Positions 44,044 through 55,721 of a DNA stretch of 64,000 nucleotides are shown in pieces. Position 1 is the stretch's first letter. The number at the start of each line of letters is the position of its first letter. The stretch comes from Ochrobactrum vermis (lineage in GTDB: Bacteria; Pseudomonadota; Alphaproteobacteria; Rhizobiales; Rhizobiaceae), in the NCBI RefSeq assembly GCF_002975205.1, contig NZ_PCOC01000002.1, positions 1,317,001 to 1,381,000 of the forward strand. Reading direction: 5' to 3'. Made by a program: the position numbers and the translations under genes. The notes beneath the pieces were generated by a model. It was not told the DNA's origin. It did no database searches and saw nothing but the letters and a program-made list of their open reading frames with translations.

Positions 44044-45360
44044 TCAGCCTTCTACAAAAATCATGGCGGGCGTTTCCAGAAGGCTTTTCAGCTTCTGCAC
44101 GAAGACCGCTGCATCCCAGCCGTCGATCACGCGATGGTCGAAACCGCAGGACAGGTTCATCATCTTGCGCGGCACGAACTGCGCGCCGTCCCACATTGGC
44201 CGCACAGCCATCTTGTTGATGCCGACAATAACGACTTCCGGGCGATTGATGATCGGTGTCGTGGCGATAGCGCCGAGCGGTCCCAGCGATGTGATGGTGA
44301 TGGTGGAACCGGACAGTTCTTCGCGCTTTGCAGTGCCGTTGCGTGCGGCTTCTGTGACGCGCGTGAGCTCGGTCGCGGCGGCAAACACGCTCATGCTTTC
44401 AGCATGGCGCACAACCGGAACGATCAGACCATTCGGCGTCTGCGTGGCGATGCCGATATGCACCCCACCGAACTGACGAATAATGTCGGCTTCGTCGTCA
44501 AAATGCGCATTCAGTGCGGGCTGTTCTTTCACAACCTTGACGATTGTGCGGATGACGAAAGGCAGCAGCGTCAGACGTGGGCGCCCTTCCTTCTTCTCAT
44601 TGTTGAGGCCGCTGCGCAGTTCTTCCAACTGCGTAACATCCACCTCTTCGACGATGGTGATATGCGGAATGTGGCGCTTCGCCTCCGCCATGCGTTCGGC
44701 AATCTTGCGGCGAAGACCGATGACCTTGATCTCATTAACCGAAGTATCGGTTGCATAACCGGATAGAGCCGGCGCCGCACCTGTTTCCTGCTGGAAAAAG
44801 AGGTCGAGATCTTCATGCGTAATGCGTCCCGCCGGTCCCGTACCACGAACGCGGCGCAGATCGACACCGGCATCGCGGGCACGCAGCCTGACGGAAGGTG
44901 TCGCAAGCGGCCTTTCGCCTTCGCTACGTACCGGGCCCGCACCGGAAAATGCACGGCTTGCGGCTTCACGCTTCGGCGCTGCGGTCTTCGGTGGAACCGG
45001 TGTCTGCAACAGAACGGGTGTTTCAGGCACTGGCGCAGGTTGCGTTTTGGCCGCTTCCACTGCTGCTGGAGCAGGATTTTCCTCGGCTTTTTCGGCAAGC
45101 TTTGCTTCCGTCGCACCGCCCTCGATTTCCAGCCGGACGAGTTCGGAACCGACGGCAATCTTTTCGCCGACTTCGCCGTTGATCGCGATGACCGTGCCGC
45201 CGCGCGAAGACGGAATTTCCACCGTTGCCTTGTCGGTCATGACTGCGGCGAGAACATCATCCTCACGCACGACATCACCAACCTTCACATGCCATTCGAC
45301 AAGTTCGGCCTCGGCAACGCCTTCACCGACATCGGGGAGTTTAATTGTAAAATGTGCCAT
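44044..45360 (-). CDS. bkdB: Branched-chain 2-oxoacid dehydrogenase E2 (lipoamide acyltransferase)
   Basis: A 438-residue E2. One lipoyl domain (residues about 1-80) with the lipoylated Lys in VMTDKATVEIPS, an Ala/Pro-rich linker, a peripheral-subunit-binding domain (ASPSVRLRARDAGVDL type, here TPSVRLRARDAGVDLRRV, about 170-205), and the acyltransferase core with SCGFDHRVIDGWDAA holding the catalytic His and Asp. The start at 45360 is preceded by GAGGGGGAGGG. Forms the complex core that transfers isobutyryl and related acyl groups to CoA. Confidence 0.92.
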   Translation of the reverse strand: MAHFTIKLPDVGEGVAEAELVEWHVKVGDVVREDDVLAAVMTDKATVEIPSSRGGTVIAINGEVGEKIAVGSELVRLEIEGGATEAKLAEKAEENPAPAAVEAAKTQPAPVPETPVLLQTPVPPKTAAPKREAASRAFSGAGPVRSEGERPLATPSVRLRARDAGVDLRRVRGTGPAGRITHEDLDLFFQQETGAAPALSGYATDTSVNEIKVIGLRRKIAERMAEAKRHIPHITIVEEVDVTQLEELRSGLNNEKKEGRPRLTLLPFVIRTIVKVVKEQPALNAHFDDEADIIRQFGGVHIGIATQTPNGLIVPVVRHAESMSVFAAATELTRVTEAARNGTAKREELSGSTITITSLGPLGAIATTPIINRPEVVIVGINKMAVRPMWDGAQFVPRKMMNLSCGFDHRVIDGWDAAVFVQKLKSLLETPAMIFVEG

Positions 45361-45373
45361 GTTTCCCTCCCCC

Positions 45374-46387
45374 TCAAGCTTCCATGATGGATGTGAGCGC
45401 ACGTCCCACCCGGTCAGGACCGGGGAAATAGGCCCATTCCTGTGCGTGCGGATAAGGCGTATCCCAGCCGGTAACGCGCATGATCGGTGCTTCCAGATTA
45501 TAGAAACAGTCGCGCTGCACGAGTGCGGCAAGTTCCGCACCATAACCGCAGGTCAGTGTCGCTTCATGCACGATGACGCAGCGCCCGGTCTTCTTCACCG
45601 ACGCCATGATGGTGTCCGTATCGAGCGGCAACAGCGTGCGAAGGTCGATCACCTCGGCATCCACGCCGGTTTCCTCGGCGGCGGCGAGCGCTACATGGAC
45701 CATGGTGCCATAGGCGAGCACAGTCACATCGCTGCCTTCGCGGCGGATGGCAGCCTTGCCGAGCGGCACGGTGTAATAGCCTTCCGGCACATCGCCCAAG
45801 TCGTGCTTTTTCCAAGACATGACCGGACGGTCGTGGTGACCATCGAATGGTCCATTATAGAGCCGCTTCGGTTCGAACATGATGACCGGGTCCGGGTCTT
45901 CGATTGCTGCCAGCAGTAGCCCCTTCGCATCGGCAGGCGTGGACGGCATGATGGTCTTGAGGCCCGACACATGGGTGAAAAGCGCTTCCGGGCTCTGGCT
46001 GTGTGTCTGCCCGCCATAGATACCACCGCCGGAGGGCATGCGGATGACGATGGGACAGGTGAATTCGCCAGCCGAACGATAACGCAGGCGTGCCGCTTCC
46101 GAAACGATCTGGTCATAGGCCGGATAGACATAGTCGGCGAACTGCACTTCGATGCAGGGACGCAGGCCGTAAGCGGCCATGCCGATCGCCGTACCGACGA
46201 TACCAAGCTCGCTGATCGGCGCGTCGAAACAGCGTTCCTTGCCGTACTTCTTCTGCAGGCCAGCGGTACAGCGGAAAACACCGCCGAAGTAACCGACATC
46301 CTCACCGAACACGACGACCTTCTTGTCGCGTTCCATGGCAATGTCGTGGGCGTTCTGAATCGCCTCGATCATGGTCATCTTGGTCAT
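45374..46387 (-). CDS. bkdA2: Branched-chain 2-oxoacid dehydrogenase E1 beta
   Basis: A 337-residue thiamin-enzyme beta subunit: FGEDVGYFGGVFRCT at the cofactor side, PISELGIVGTAIGMAAYG, FADYVYPAYDQIVSEAARLR, and HEATLTCGYGAE. The 'GGVFRCT' and 'YGGQTHSQSPEA' type segments fit branched-chain rather than pyruvate E1. The stop lies 13 bases before the E2 start. Upstream the gap to E1 alpha is filled by a dispersed repeat. Confidence 0.92.
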   Translation of the reverse strand: MTKMTMIEAIQNAHDIAMERDKKVVVFGEDVGYFGGVFRCTAGLQKKYGKERCFDAPISELGIVGTAIGMAAYGLRPCIEVQFADYVYPAYDQIVSEAARLRYRSAGEFTCPIVIRMPSGGGIYGGQTHSQSPEALFTHVSGLKTIMPSTPADAKGLLLAAIEDPDPVIMFEPKRLYNGPFDGHHDRPVMSWKKHDLGDVPEGYYTVPLGKAAIRREGSDVTVLAYGTMVHVALAAAEETGVDAEVIDLRTLLPLDTDTIMASVKKTGRCVIVHEATLTCGYGAELAALVQRDCFYNLEAPIMRVTGWDTPYPHAQEWAYFPGPDRVGRALTSIMEA

Positions 46388-46403
46388 AGAACTATCTCTT
46401 TCC

Positions 46404-48202
<1,799 letters not shown>

Positions 48203-48229
48203 AAAGCCGCACCCCGAGGGTGCGGCTTT
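48203..48229 (-). terminator. Terminator of the sugar ABC operon
   Basis: AAAGCCGCACCC (48203-48214) pairs with GGGTGCGGCTTT (48218-48229) around CGA. On the minus strand it is followed by ACTTTTTGG. It lies 25 bases after the ATPase stop. Confidence 0.8.
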
Positions 48230-48253
48230 CGTAGAGGCAGAGGATTGTACGGG

Positions 48254-49255
48254 TTAGCGGATCGCTTTGCCGTTTGCATCGAACCGATGCACCTTGCTGT
48301 CATCAGGAGTAATGCAGACCACATCGCTTTCATTATAGTGGTGTTCACCGAAGAGTCGCACTGTGATCAGGCCAGCAGTTTCGGTTTCCACATAAAGGAT
48401 CGTATCGGCACCGAGATGCTCGGCATGGATGACCTTGCCTTTCCATTTCCCGCTGTCGGGGCTGACGGAAATATGCTCGGGACGAATGCCAACCGTCTTC
48501 GCTCCGGCGTCGCCGATGCGAGCGCCATCCACGAAATTCATCTGCGGCGATCCGATAAAGCCTGCAACAAACAGGTTGTCCGGCTTATTGTAGAGTTCCA
48601 TCGGCGAGCCGACTTGTTCGATCCGGCCGGCATTCAGCACCACGATACGGTCGGCAAGCGTCATTGCCTCGACCTGATCGTGGGTGACATAGATCATCGT
48701 CGCCTTCAGCTCGCGGTGCAGCTTGGCAATTTCCAGCCGGGTCTGCACGCGGAGCGCTGCATCCAGGTTCGACAGCGGTTCATCGAACAGGAACAGTTCC
48801 GGTTCGCGCACCAGTGCACGACCGATGGCGACGCGCTGGCGCTGGCCACCCGACATTTCAGCAGGACGGCGACCCAGATAAGGATCCAGCCCCAGCATTG
48901 CCGAAGCCTTGGAAACACGTGTTTCGATTTCCGCCTTGGGTGTGCCTGCCTGCTTGAGGCCAAGCCCCATATTGTCCTTCACCGTCAGGTGCGGATAAAG
49001 CGCGTAGGACTGGAACACCATTGCGATGCCGCGCTTCGATGGCGGCGTGACCGTTACATCCTCGCCATTGATGAGCACCTGACCGGAAGAAACGTCCTCC
49101 AGTCCGGCGATAGAGCGCAGCAGCGTTGACTTACCGCAACCGGAAGGTCCAACGAAGATGATGAACTCACCGTCCTGCACTTCCAGATTGATATCTTTCA
49201 GAACTTCCTGAGCACCGTAGCGCTTGTGTACCGATTTGAGTAGCAGCGATCCCAC
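48254..49255 (-). CDS. Sugar ABC transporter ATPase, UgpC/MalK type
   Basis: A 333-residue CUT1 ATPase: Walker [22 protein letters not shown], signature MSGGQRQR, Walker [23 protein letters not shown], and a C-terminal OB/TOBE regulatory domain (GIRPEHIS). The start is GTG at 49255 with AAAGGA nine bases upstream; upstream ATGs run through the preceding gene. Last gene of the operon. Energises the CUT1 permeases encoded upstream. Confidence 0.88.
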   Translation of the reverse strand: MGSLLLKSVHKRYGAQEVLKDINLEVQDGEFIIFVGPSGCGKSTLLRSIAGLEDVSSGQVLINGEDVTVTPPSKRGIAMVFQSYALYPHLTVKDNMGLGLKQAGTPKAEIETRVSKASAMLGLDPYLGRRPAEMSGGQRQRVAIGRALVREPELFLFDEPLSNLDAALRVQTRLEIAKLHRELKATMIYVTHDQVEAMTLADRIVVLNAGRIEQVGSPMELYNKPDNLFVAGFIGSPQMNFVDGARIGDAGAKTVGIRPEHISVSPDSGKWKGKVIHAEHLGADTILYVETETAGLITVRLFGEHHYNESDVVCITPDDSKVHRFDANGKAIR

Positions 49256-49283
49256 GTAACAAAATCCTTTAAATTCTACCGGC

Positions 49284-50354
49284 TTACAGTTTGACGGGCT
49301 GGCCCGAGCGCACGCTTTCATCTGCCGCAAGGCAGATGCGCAGCGATTGCAGCGCGTCATCCATATGTCGGTTGAGATCGATATCCTCGCGAATGGCCTT
49401 CAGCATGTAAGCCTGCTCGCGTTCACACAATTCCTGATGCCCCGGCTCGTCGGCCATGGAAAGATCCGTATCCGGCTTCAGGAACTTTCCATCCGCCCCA
49501 CGCTCGGCGCGGTGAACACGGATGGTTGACGTCTTGGTATGCGCGTCCACATCGTCGGACTTGGTCACGGCTTCGTTCATGACAATCGACACGCAGCCAT
49601 TCGGCGAAATCACATCCTTCACGAAGAAAGCTGTTTCCGACATCATCGGCCCCCAGCCCGCTTCGTACCACCCGACAGTACCGTCATCGAACAGCACCTG
49701 AAGATGACCGTAATTATACATGTCCGGCTTGATCTCGTCGGAGAGCCGCAGGCCCATGCCGCGCACTTCCACCGGCTTGGTATCCGTGATCTGGCACATG
49801 ACGTCCACATAATGCACACCGCAATCGACAATCGGCGACGTGGTGTTCATCAGGTTCTTGTGCGTTTCCCAGGTTGCGCCGCTGGACTGCTGGTTGAGGT
49901 TCATGCGGAACACATAAGGTCCGCCAAGCTGGCGTGCTTCGGAGATAAGCCGCATCCATGAAGGGTGATGGCGCAAGATATAACCGATGACGAGCTTGCG
50001 CCCGTTGGCCCGCGCGCAGTCGATCACGCGGCGCGCATCTTCAACAGTCGTTGCCAGCGGCTTTTCCACAAACACATGCGCGCCCTGCTCCAGGGCTGCG
50101 ACGGCATATTCTGCATGGCTTTCCGAATAGGTGGCGACGCAGGCGAGATCGGGCTTCAGTTCCTTCAACGCTTCATGGAAGGAGGGATGAATTTCATAAC
50201 CTGCCAGTTCATCCGGCACGGCGATCTTGGTGCGATTGACGAGGCCGATGATCTCGAAACCCGGATTGCGGTGGTAGGCCAGCGCGTGGCTGCGGCCCAT
50301 ATTGCCCAGACCGGCAGAAAGAACACGAACAGGATTTTGCATTGCAGAACTCAT
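49284..50354 (-). CDS. Gfo/Idh/MocA-family oxidoreductase
   Basis: A 356-residue NAD(P)-dependent sugar dehydrogenase. The N-terminal Rossmann fold starts [31 protein letters not shown] holds the conserved Glu-Lys-Pro; the C-terminal half is the GFO/IDH domain with the [10 protein letters not shown] metal/substrate segment. It overlaps the permease gene by four bases, between it and the ATPase gene, so it acts on the imported sugar or a derivative. Substrate unknown. Confidence 0.87.
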   Translation of the reverse strand: MSSAMQNPVRVLSAGLGNMGRSHALAYHRNPGFEIIGLVNRTKIAVPDELAGYEIHPSFHEALKELKPDLACVATYSESHAEYAVAALEQGAHVFVEKPLATTVEDARRVIDCARANGRKLVIGYILRHHPSWMRLISEARQLGGPYVFRMNLNQQSSGATWETHKNLMNTTSPIVDCGVHYVDVMCQITDTKPVEVRGMGLRLSDEIKPDMYNYGHLQVLFDDGTVGWYEAGWGPMMSETAFFVKDVISPNGCVSIVMNEAVTKSDDVDAHTKTSTIRVHRAERGADGKFLKPDTDLSMADEPGHQELCEREQAYMLKAIREDIDLNRHMDDALQSLRICLAADESVRSGQPVKL

Positions 50355-51190
50355 TTTACAGCTCCCGCGGTGATGCCGCGGATCAGCTGCCGCGAGAAGA
50401 TGACATAAAGGATGAGGATCGGGAACATCGCCAGCGAAAGGGCCGAAAGAACGGCATTCCAGTTGGTGACGAACTGACCGATGAAGAGCTGCGAACCGAG
50501 TGTAACCGTCTTGGTGGCTTCACCTGGCGCAAGGATCAGCGGGAACCAGAGATCGTTCCAGATCGGGATCATGGTGAAGACGGCAACCGTGGCCATGGCT
50601 GGCCGGATCAGCGGCAGCACAAGCTTGAAGAAGATTGCATATTCCGACATGCCATCTATTCGGCCGGCATTCTTCAAATCATCGGAAACGGTTCGCATGA
50701 ACTCGGACAGGATGAAGATCGCAAGCGGCAGGCCCTGCGCGGTATAGACGAGGATCAGCGCCGTCAGCGTGTTGACCAGGCCGGCAGCCACCATGCCCTG
50801 CAGCAGGGCAACCGTGCCAAGGCGTATCGGGATCATGATACCGATGGCGAGATAAAGCCCCATCAGCGTGTTGCCCTTGAAGCGGTATTCAGCCAGCGCA
50901 AAGGCTGCCATCGCGCCGAACAGGATCACCAGGAAGATGCTCGCGACCGTAACAATGGCGCTGTTCTGGAAATAGGTCAGGAATGAACCTTGCTTCAGAA
51001 CGGTTTCATAACCGATGAGGCTGAAACTTTCCGGTGTCGGAAACTGGAGCGGCGTGCGGAAAATCGCATTGCGGTCCTTGAATGAATTGATCAGCGTCAG
51101 CGCCACGGGAAACACGGCGATCAACATATAGAAGATCAGTGCTGCATGAACGAGAGTGGTGCGAATGGGCGATGTACGTGCTTTCGACAT
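50351..51190 (-). CDS. Sugar ABC transporter permease, CUT1, MalG type
   Basis: A 279-residue permease with six hydrophobic segments and the EAA loop DDLKNAGRIDGMSEYAIFFK. AAFALAEYRFKG and IPIRLGTVALLQ are CUT1 landmarks. The start at 51190 has AAGGACGAG upstream; the frame stays open beyond it without a comparable site. Pairs with the MalF-type permease 11 bases upstream. Confidence 0.88.
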   Translation of the reverse strand: MSKARTSPIRTTLVHAALIFYMLIAVFPVALTLINSFKDRNAIFRTPLQFPTPESFSLIGYETVLKQGSFLTYFQNSAIVTVASIFLVILFGAMAAFALAEYRFKGNTLMGLYLAIGIMIPIRLGTVALLQGMVAAGLVNTLTALILVYTAQGLPLAIFILSEFMRTVSDDLKNAGRIDGMSEYAIFFKLVLPLIRPAMATVAVFTMIPIWNDLWFPLILAPGEATKTVTLGSQLFIGQFVTNWNAVLSALSLAMFPILILYVIFSRQLIRGITAGAVK

Positions 51191-51201
51191 GGTCTCGTCC
51201 T

Positions 51202-52146
51202 TCAGAACTGATAGCGGCGCATGCGGCGCTGGATGCCGAACAGATAGAGCGACACGCCTGCCAGAATGATGAGGAACATCACGGCGGCGATGGTTGCGCC
51301 CATGGACGGATTGCCAAGCTGGAGCTGGAAGCCGAAGAAGGTGCGATAAAGGAACGTGCCCAGAATATCCGTCGACTTGTCTGGCCCTGCCAGCGCCCCC
51401 TGCATCGAGTAAACGAGGTCGAATGCGTTGAAGTTGGCAACGAAGGTCATCACCGAGATCAGACCGATGGACGGCAGGATCAGCGGAAGCTTGATCTTGA
51501 AGAACTGGCTCCAGCCGGTAATGCCGTCGCATTCGGCAGCTTCGACGATTTCATCGGGAATGTTCAGCAGCGCTGCATAGATCAGCATCATCGGAATGCC
51601 GACGAACTGCCAGACCGAGACAAGCGACACGGTGACAAGCGCCGTATCCGCCTTGCCGAGCCATGGGCCGAACAGCCATTTCAGGCCGACGAGGTCCATC
51701 ATCCACGGCGCGACACCCCAGATTGGCGACAGGATCAGCTTCCAGATAAAGCCGACGATAACGAAGGACAACAGCGTCGGAAGGAAGATCGCCGTACGAT
51801 AGAATGCAGCAAAACGCAGCTTCGGCAGGGACAGCATGGCTGCCAGCAGAATGCCAATCGGGTTTTGAACAAGCATATGAATACAAAAGAATATAACGTT
51901 GTTTTTCAACGCATTCCAGAAATCACGCGACCAGTTCGGATCGCCGAAAAGTACCTGAAAATTCGCGAACCCCACAAACGTGCGCTGTCCGTCGACGACA
52001 TTGAAGAATGCCTGCCGCAATGTCTCGATCAGTGGCAGCACCATTACTGCCGTGTAGATGAGGACGCAAGGCAGAAGGAACACAAGTATATGCCAACGCC
52101 TTGGGCGCTTGTGCACGATACCTGTCATGTCGGCAGATTGGCTCAT
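51202..52146 (-). CDS. Sugar ABC transporter permease, CUT1, MalF type
   Basis: A 314-residue permease with six hydrophobic segments and an EAA loop at EIVEAAECDGITGWSQFFKI. A short cytoplasmic N-terminus precedes WHILVFLLPCVLIYTAVMV. Between it and the binding-protein gene lie a stem-loop and a dispersed repeat. Forms the membrane channel with the MalG-type partner. Confidence 0.88.
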   Translation of the reverse strand: MSQSADMTGIVHKRPRRWHILVFLLPCVLIYTAVMVLPLIETLRQAFFNVVDGQRTFVGFANFQVLFGDPNWSRDFWNALKNNVIFFCIHMLVQNPIGILLAAMLSLPKLRFAAFYRTAIFLPTLLSFVIVGFIWKLILSPIWGVAPWMMDLVGLKWLFGPWLGKADTALVTVSLVSVWQFVGIPMMLIYAALLNIPDEIVEAAECDGITGWSQFFKIKLPLILPSIGLISVMTFVANFNAFDLVYSMQGALAGPDKSTDILGTFLYRTFFGFQLQLGNPSMGATIAAVMFLIILAGVSLYLFGIQRRMRRYQF

Positions 52147-52164
52147 ATAGGCATTCGCTCTTCA

Positions 52165-52218
52165 AGAGCATTTCCAGCAAAGGCGTGAACCGTTTGCGTT
52201 CGGAAATGCGTAAAACCA
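52165..52218 (+). repeat. Dispersed palindromic repeat, copy 7
   Basis: AGAGCATTTCCAGCAAAGGC then GTGAACCGTTTGCGTTCGGA and AATGCGTAAAAC. The GCATTTCC / GGAAATGC pair and AGAGC edge place it in the same family. It lies between the binding-protein and permease genes of one operon. Confidence 0.65.
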
Positions 52219-52356
52219 ATTGTTAGCGTCTCGCTTACGAGACTGCGTGCAAACCGGGAAATCCTGTTTCCCGTCCCTGCCCGCTCGCGTCGTTTTTCAA
52301 AACTGACACGGAATGCATCGATTGCAAAACAGCATGTCTATGCGACAGACAAAAAG

Positions 52357-52392
52357 ATATGGGCGGCGCGCCCCCGCGATCGCCGCCCATAT
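52357..52392 (-). terminator. Intercistronic stem-loop after sugar binding-protein gene
   Basis: ATATGGGCGGCG (52357-52368) pairs perfectly with CGCCGCCCATAT (52381-52392), 12-base loop. It starts 12 bases after the binding-protein stop on the minus strand and is followed there by CTTTTTGTC. It may attenuate transcription into the permease genes. Confidence 0.65.
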
Positions 52393-52404
52393 TGTCCCGC
52401 GTTT

Positions 52405-53664
52405 TTACTTCGCAGGCTTGTACCAGCTGTCCAGACCTTCCTGGAGCTTCTTCGCAGCATCTTCCGGTGTCACAGTGCCGTTGATGACGTTGGCCGACTG
52501 AACCCAGGTTTCATTTTCGAGGTTCGGCGTGCCACGCGAAAGGATCTGGTAGGTCGAGCGAATGGTCGGCTTGCACTTTTCACGCCAGGAAACGAATTCC
52601 TGCGCCAGCGGATCGCTCATCTTCACCGCCGTCGAATTCAGGCTGAAGAAGCCCGGCAGCGCATTGGCGTAGATTTCCGCAAATTCCGGCGAAGAGACCC
52701 AGTTGAGGAACACCTTGGCCTGTTCGGCGTTCTTGCTGGAAGCATTGAGGCCGAGACCGATATCGTTGTGGTCGGAGATATAGCAGGTGTCGCCTGCAGT
52801 CTTAACCGGTGGCGGGAAAGCGCCCATCTTGAACTGGGCCTGTGTGTTGAACAGGCCGATTTCCCATGAACCTGCCGGATAAATGGCAGCACGACCAAGC
52901 GTGAAGAGATTCTGGCTGTCCGGATAGGTCTGCGCTTCGAAACCGTCGCCCAGATAATCCTTCCACTTGGCAAGAACCTTGAACGGCTCGACCCATGGCT
53001 CGTCGGTCAGCTTCTGCTCGCCAGCGATCAGCGCCTTGCGGCCTTCTTCGCCCTTCCAGTAGGTCGGTCCGATATTCTGGTAGCCCATGGTCGCGGCTTC
53101 CCACATATCCTTCGTGCCCATGGCCATCGGAATATAGGTGCCGTCAGCCTTGATCTTCTCAAGCACTTCGAAGAACTCGGCTTCCGTTGCCGGCGCCTTC
53201 AGTCCAAGCTTGTCAAAGGCTTCCTGATTGTAGATGAAGCCATGAATGACCGAAGCCATCGGTACGCAGAAGGTCTTCGAACCGTCGTCGGTAGACCATG
53301 CGGACTTGGCGACATCCGAGAAGTTCTTCATGCCTTCGAGATCGGTAAGATCGGAGAGCTTGCCCTTGTTGAACAGCTCGAGCGAGGTGTCGAACGGACG
53401 GCAGGAAATCAGATCGCCGCCCGAACCAGCATCGAGCTTGGCGTTGAGAGCCGCATTATATTCAGTCGGCGCGCTTGGCGCGAAATTGATCTTGATGCCA
53501 GGATTCTTGGCTTCAAAAGCCGGAATGATCTTTTCCTGCCAGATCTGCAGATCGTCGTTACGCCAGCTTTCGACCGTCAGCGTGACGTCTTCGGCGAGCG
53601 CAGCCGATCCCGACGCCAGAAGCGTGGAACCCAGCAACATGAGTTTCAACGTATTACGAACCAT
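52405..53664 (-). CDS. Sugar ABC transporter substrate-binding protein, CUT1
   Basis: A 419-residue periplasmic binding protein of the MalE/UgpB type with a Sec signal (LKLMLLGSTLLASGSAALAE). VTLTVESWRNDDLQIWQE opens the mature part; NQEAFDKLGLKAPATEAEF and FPPPVKTAGDTCYISDHNDI follow. The start at 53664 has GGGAGAAGG upstream; the open frame continues without such a site. First gene of the leftward operon, divergent from the kinase/GntR pair. Ligand perhaps an amino sugar or its oligomer, judging only from the kinase next door. Confidence 0.87.
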   Translation of the reverse strand: MVRNTLKLMLLGSTLLASGSAALAEDVTLTVESWRNDDLQIWQEKIIPAFEAKNPGIKINFAPSAPTEYNAALNAKLDAGSGGDLISCRPFDTSLELFNKGKLSDLTDLEGMKNFSDVAKSAWSTDDGSKTFCVPMASVIHGFIYNQEAFDKLGLKAPATEAEFFEVLEKIKADGTYIPMAMGTKDMWEAATMGYQNIGPTYWKGEEGRKALIAGEQKLTDEPWVEPFKVLAKWKDYLGDGFEAQTYPDSQNLFTLGRAAIYPAGSWEIGLFNTQAQFKMGAFPPPVKTAGDTCYISDHNDIGLGLNASSKNAEQAKVFLNWVSSPEFAEIYANALPGFFSLNSTAVKMSDPLAQEFVSWREKCKPTIRSTYQILSRGTPNLENETWVQSANVINGTVTPEDAAKKLQEGLDSWYKPAK

Positions 53665-54013
53665 TTGACCTTCTCCCGTTTTTTTAGCGCGGATGCGCAA
53701 AAGAGGCGAAAGTACGCCAGACCACTTCGGTAGGATCACTCCTCGCGTTACGGGAAAAGTACCGGCCCCCGCCGGTGATCTCCATCCCAAATCCGCGTGA
53801 TCCTCGCCCTCAGCGGCATTGCGCTCCCCTTCTGCTGAAATTAATGCCAAAAACGTACCAATTGTCCAGAGAAGTTTACGACTTTCGTGCAGAAAAATTG
53901 AAACCGGTCGTTTTTCTCAAATTTTATCAACGAATTAATCAATTTTTTCACAAGGCAACAAATCTGCTTGGTTAATGGTATTTTTTTGGTATCTTCAGGC
54001 CGGAGGTATCTTC
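53665..54013. promoter_or_regulatory. Divergent control region of sugar ABC operon and kinase-gntR
   Basis: 349 bases between divergent genes. TGGTAT occurs twice, 11 bases apart (53976-53981 and 53987-53992), one helical turn, just before the kinase start; an inverse TACCA lies at 53862. A GntR regulator encoded in the rightward unit is the likely binder. An AT-rich stretch (53890-53970) probably holds promoters. No gene seen. Confidence 0.5.
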
Positions 54014-54901
54014 ATGACTGAATTCTTCATTGGCGTTGATGGCGGCGGCACAGGATGCCGCGCTGTAGTGGCGGGTAGCGATGGTGCGATTCTGGGTTCA
54101 GGGCGCAGTGGCTCTGCCAATATTGTCACCGATCCTCAGACGTCGCTCACCAATGTGATCGCGGCGATCGACAACGCTTTTGACGATGCCGGGCTGGGCA
54201 AGGCGCATTATGCAACCAGTCACGCAGTTCTCGGTTTGGCTGGCGGCAATGTGGAAGGTGCTGGCGTTCCGATAGAACGCGGCCTGCCCTTTGCGCACTC
54301 CAATGTGGAATTCGACGGTGTGATCGCCTTGCAGGGCGCACTGGGCGATCAGGACGGGATCGTCGCCATTCTTGGCACGGGTACGGCCTATATCACGCGC
54401 CAGAACGGTCGTATTCATTCGGTCGGCGGATGGGGGTTTCCTTTGAGCGATCTCGGCAGCGGCGCACGGCTTGGCCAAAGCCTGCTGCAAGAGAGCCTGC
54501 TCGTCCACGACGGCATTCATCCGCGCACGCGCCTGACGACCGACCTTCTGAACGAGTTCGACAATAATCCGGACAATCTTGTCGAGTTTGCTTGGACTGC
54601 GAAACCTGGTGATTTCGGCAAATATGCTCCGCGGATTTTCCAATATGCCACCGAAGGCGATGAAACAGCCCGCATGCTGCTGGAGCGTTCTGCAGGCTAT
54701 GTCAGCGAAACGCTCGACGTGCTGATCAAACAGGGCGCGGAACGCATCAGCCTGCTTGGCGGCATGGCGCCGCTTTATGTGGATTGGCTGCCACCTCACC
54801 AGCAGAAACTTCTGGTCAAGCCTGCGGCTGATGCCTTGACCGGTGCCCTTCAGCTCGCCCTCAAACGATATGGCCCGCAAAATGGAAAGGCGCGCGAATG
54901 A
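54014..54901 (+). CDS. BadF/BadG/BcrA/BcrD-family kinase (probable amino sugar kinase)
   Basis: A 295-residue ASKHA-fold kinase: FFIGVDGGGTGCRAVV is the phosphate-1 loop, VAILGTGTAYI the phosphate-2 loop, and HSVGGWGFPLSDLGSGARLG the family segment seen in bacterial N-acetylglucosamine and glucosamine kinases. The start at 54014 has CGGAGG upstream. It overlaps the GntR gene by four bases and is divergent from the sugar importer, so it probably phosphorylates the imported sugar. GlcNAc or GlcN is a guess from family. Confidence 0.82.
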   Translation: MTEFFIGVDGGGTGCRAVVAGSDGAILGSGRSGSANIVTDPQTSLTNVIAAIDNAFDDAGLGKAHYATSHAVLGLAGGNVEGAGVPIERGLPFAHSNVEFDGVIALQGALGDQDGIVAILGTGTAYITRQNGRIHSVGGWGFPLSDLGSGARLGQSLLQESLLVHDGIHPRTRLTTDLLNEFDNNPDNLVEFAWTAKPGDFGKYAPRIFQYATEGDETARMLLERSAGYVSETLDVLIKQGAERISLLGGMAPLYVDWLPPHQQKLLVKPAADALTGALQLALKRYGPQNGKARE

Positions 54902-55668
54902 GCGGAAATTTCAGCGCTTTTCTGCCCAAGAACTTGCAGGGCTCCGCCCCCTCTTCCGGTGGCCCGCTCTATATGCAATTGCGCCAGTCGCTGGAAACTG
55001 CGATTCGCGCAGGACAATTGGTTGACGGGGAAGCCCTGCCGCCGGAACGTGATATCGCGGAATATGCCAGTATCAGCCGTGTCACGGTGCGCAAGGCCGT
55101 GGACGATCTGGTCAAGGCCGGACTTCTTGTGCGTCGCCACGGTTCAGGCACGTTCGTCGTCCGTCCGAGTGAGCGCGTGCAGCAATCGCTCTCCATGCTG
55201 ACCTCGTTTACCGAAGACATGGCGCGCCGCGGCATCACCACGCAATCCAGATGGCTGGAACGCGGCCTTTATTACCCTTCGCCTGAAGAGATGATGAAGC
55301 TGGGTGTTTCCTCGGAAACCCGCGTTGCCCGTCTCGGGCGACTACGTATAGCGAGCGACCTGCCGCTGGCCATTGAACGCGCCAGCCTTTCAAGTGAAAT
55401 TCTGCCGGATCCGGACGCGGTGAAGGGCTCGCTTTATGCCGAACTCAGCCGCACCGGGTTTCGTCCTGTTCGTGCCGTCCAGCGTATAGCTGCCTGCAAC
55501 ATCAAGGACCCCGACGCGCGCATTCTCGGTGTCAAGGAGGGCGATGCAGGGCTGTCCATCGAGCGGATTTCCTATCTGCCGTCCGGTCGCGTGGTTGAAT
55601 TCACAAAGTCGCTCTATCGCGGCGACGCCTATGATTTCGTAGCGGAGCTGACGATACCCCAGCCCTGA
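54898..55668 (+). CDS. GntR-family regulator with UTRA domain
   Basis: A 256-residue regulator: winged helix at about residues 22-92 (LYMQLRQSLETAIRAG, ALPPERDIAEYASISRVTVR, HGSGTFVV) and a UTRA ligand domain. Its arrangement with a sugar kinase resembles NagR/DasR-type control by a phosphorylated amino sugar. Overlaps the kinase stop by four bases; followed by a terminator. Likely controls the divergent importer operon. Confidence 0.85.
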   Translation: MSGNFSAFLPKNLQGSAPSSGGPLYMQLRQSLETAIRAGQLVDGEALPPERDIAEYASISRVTVRKAVDDLVKAGLLVRRHGSGTFVVRPSERVQQSLSMLTSFTEDMARRGITTQSRWLERGLYYPSPEEMMKLGVSSETRVARLGRLRIASDLPLAIERASLSSEILPDPDAVKGSLYAELSRTGFRPVRAVQRIAACNIKDPDARILGVKEGDAGLSIERISYLPSGRVVEFTKSLYRGDAYDFVAELTIPQP

Positions 55669-55684
55669 CAAGGACCACGAATGA

Positions 55685-55713
55685 AAACGGCCCGTTTGCG
55701 GGCCGTTTCTTTT
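55685..55713 (+). terminator. Terminator after kinase-gntR unit
   Basis: AAACGGCCCG (55685-55694) pairs with CGGGCCGTTT (55699-55708) around TTTG, followed by CTTTT. It also sits close to the end of the convergent cyd operon and may serve both. Confidence 0.85.
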
Positions 55714-55721
55714 GTATCAGT

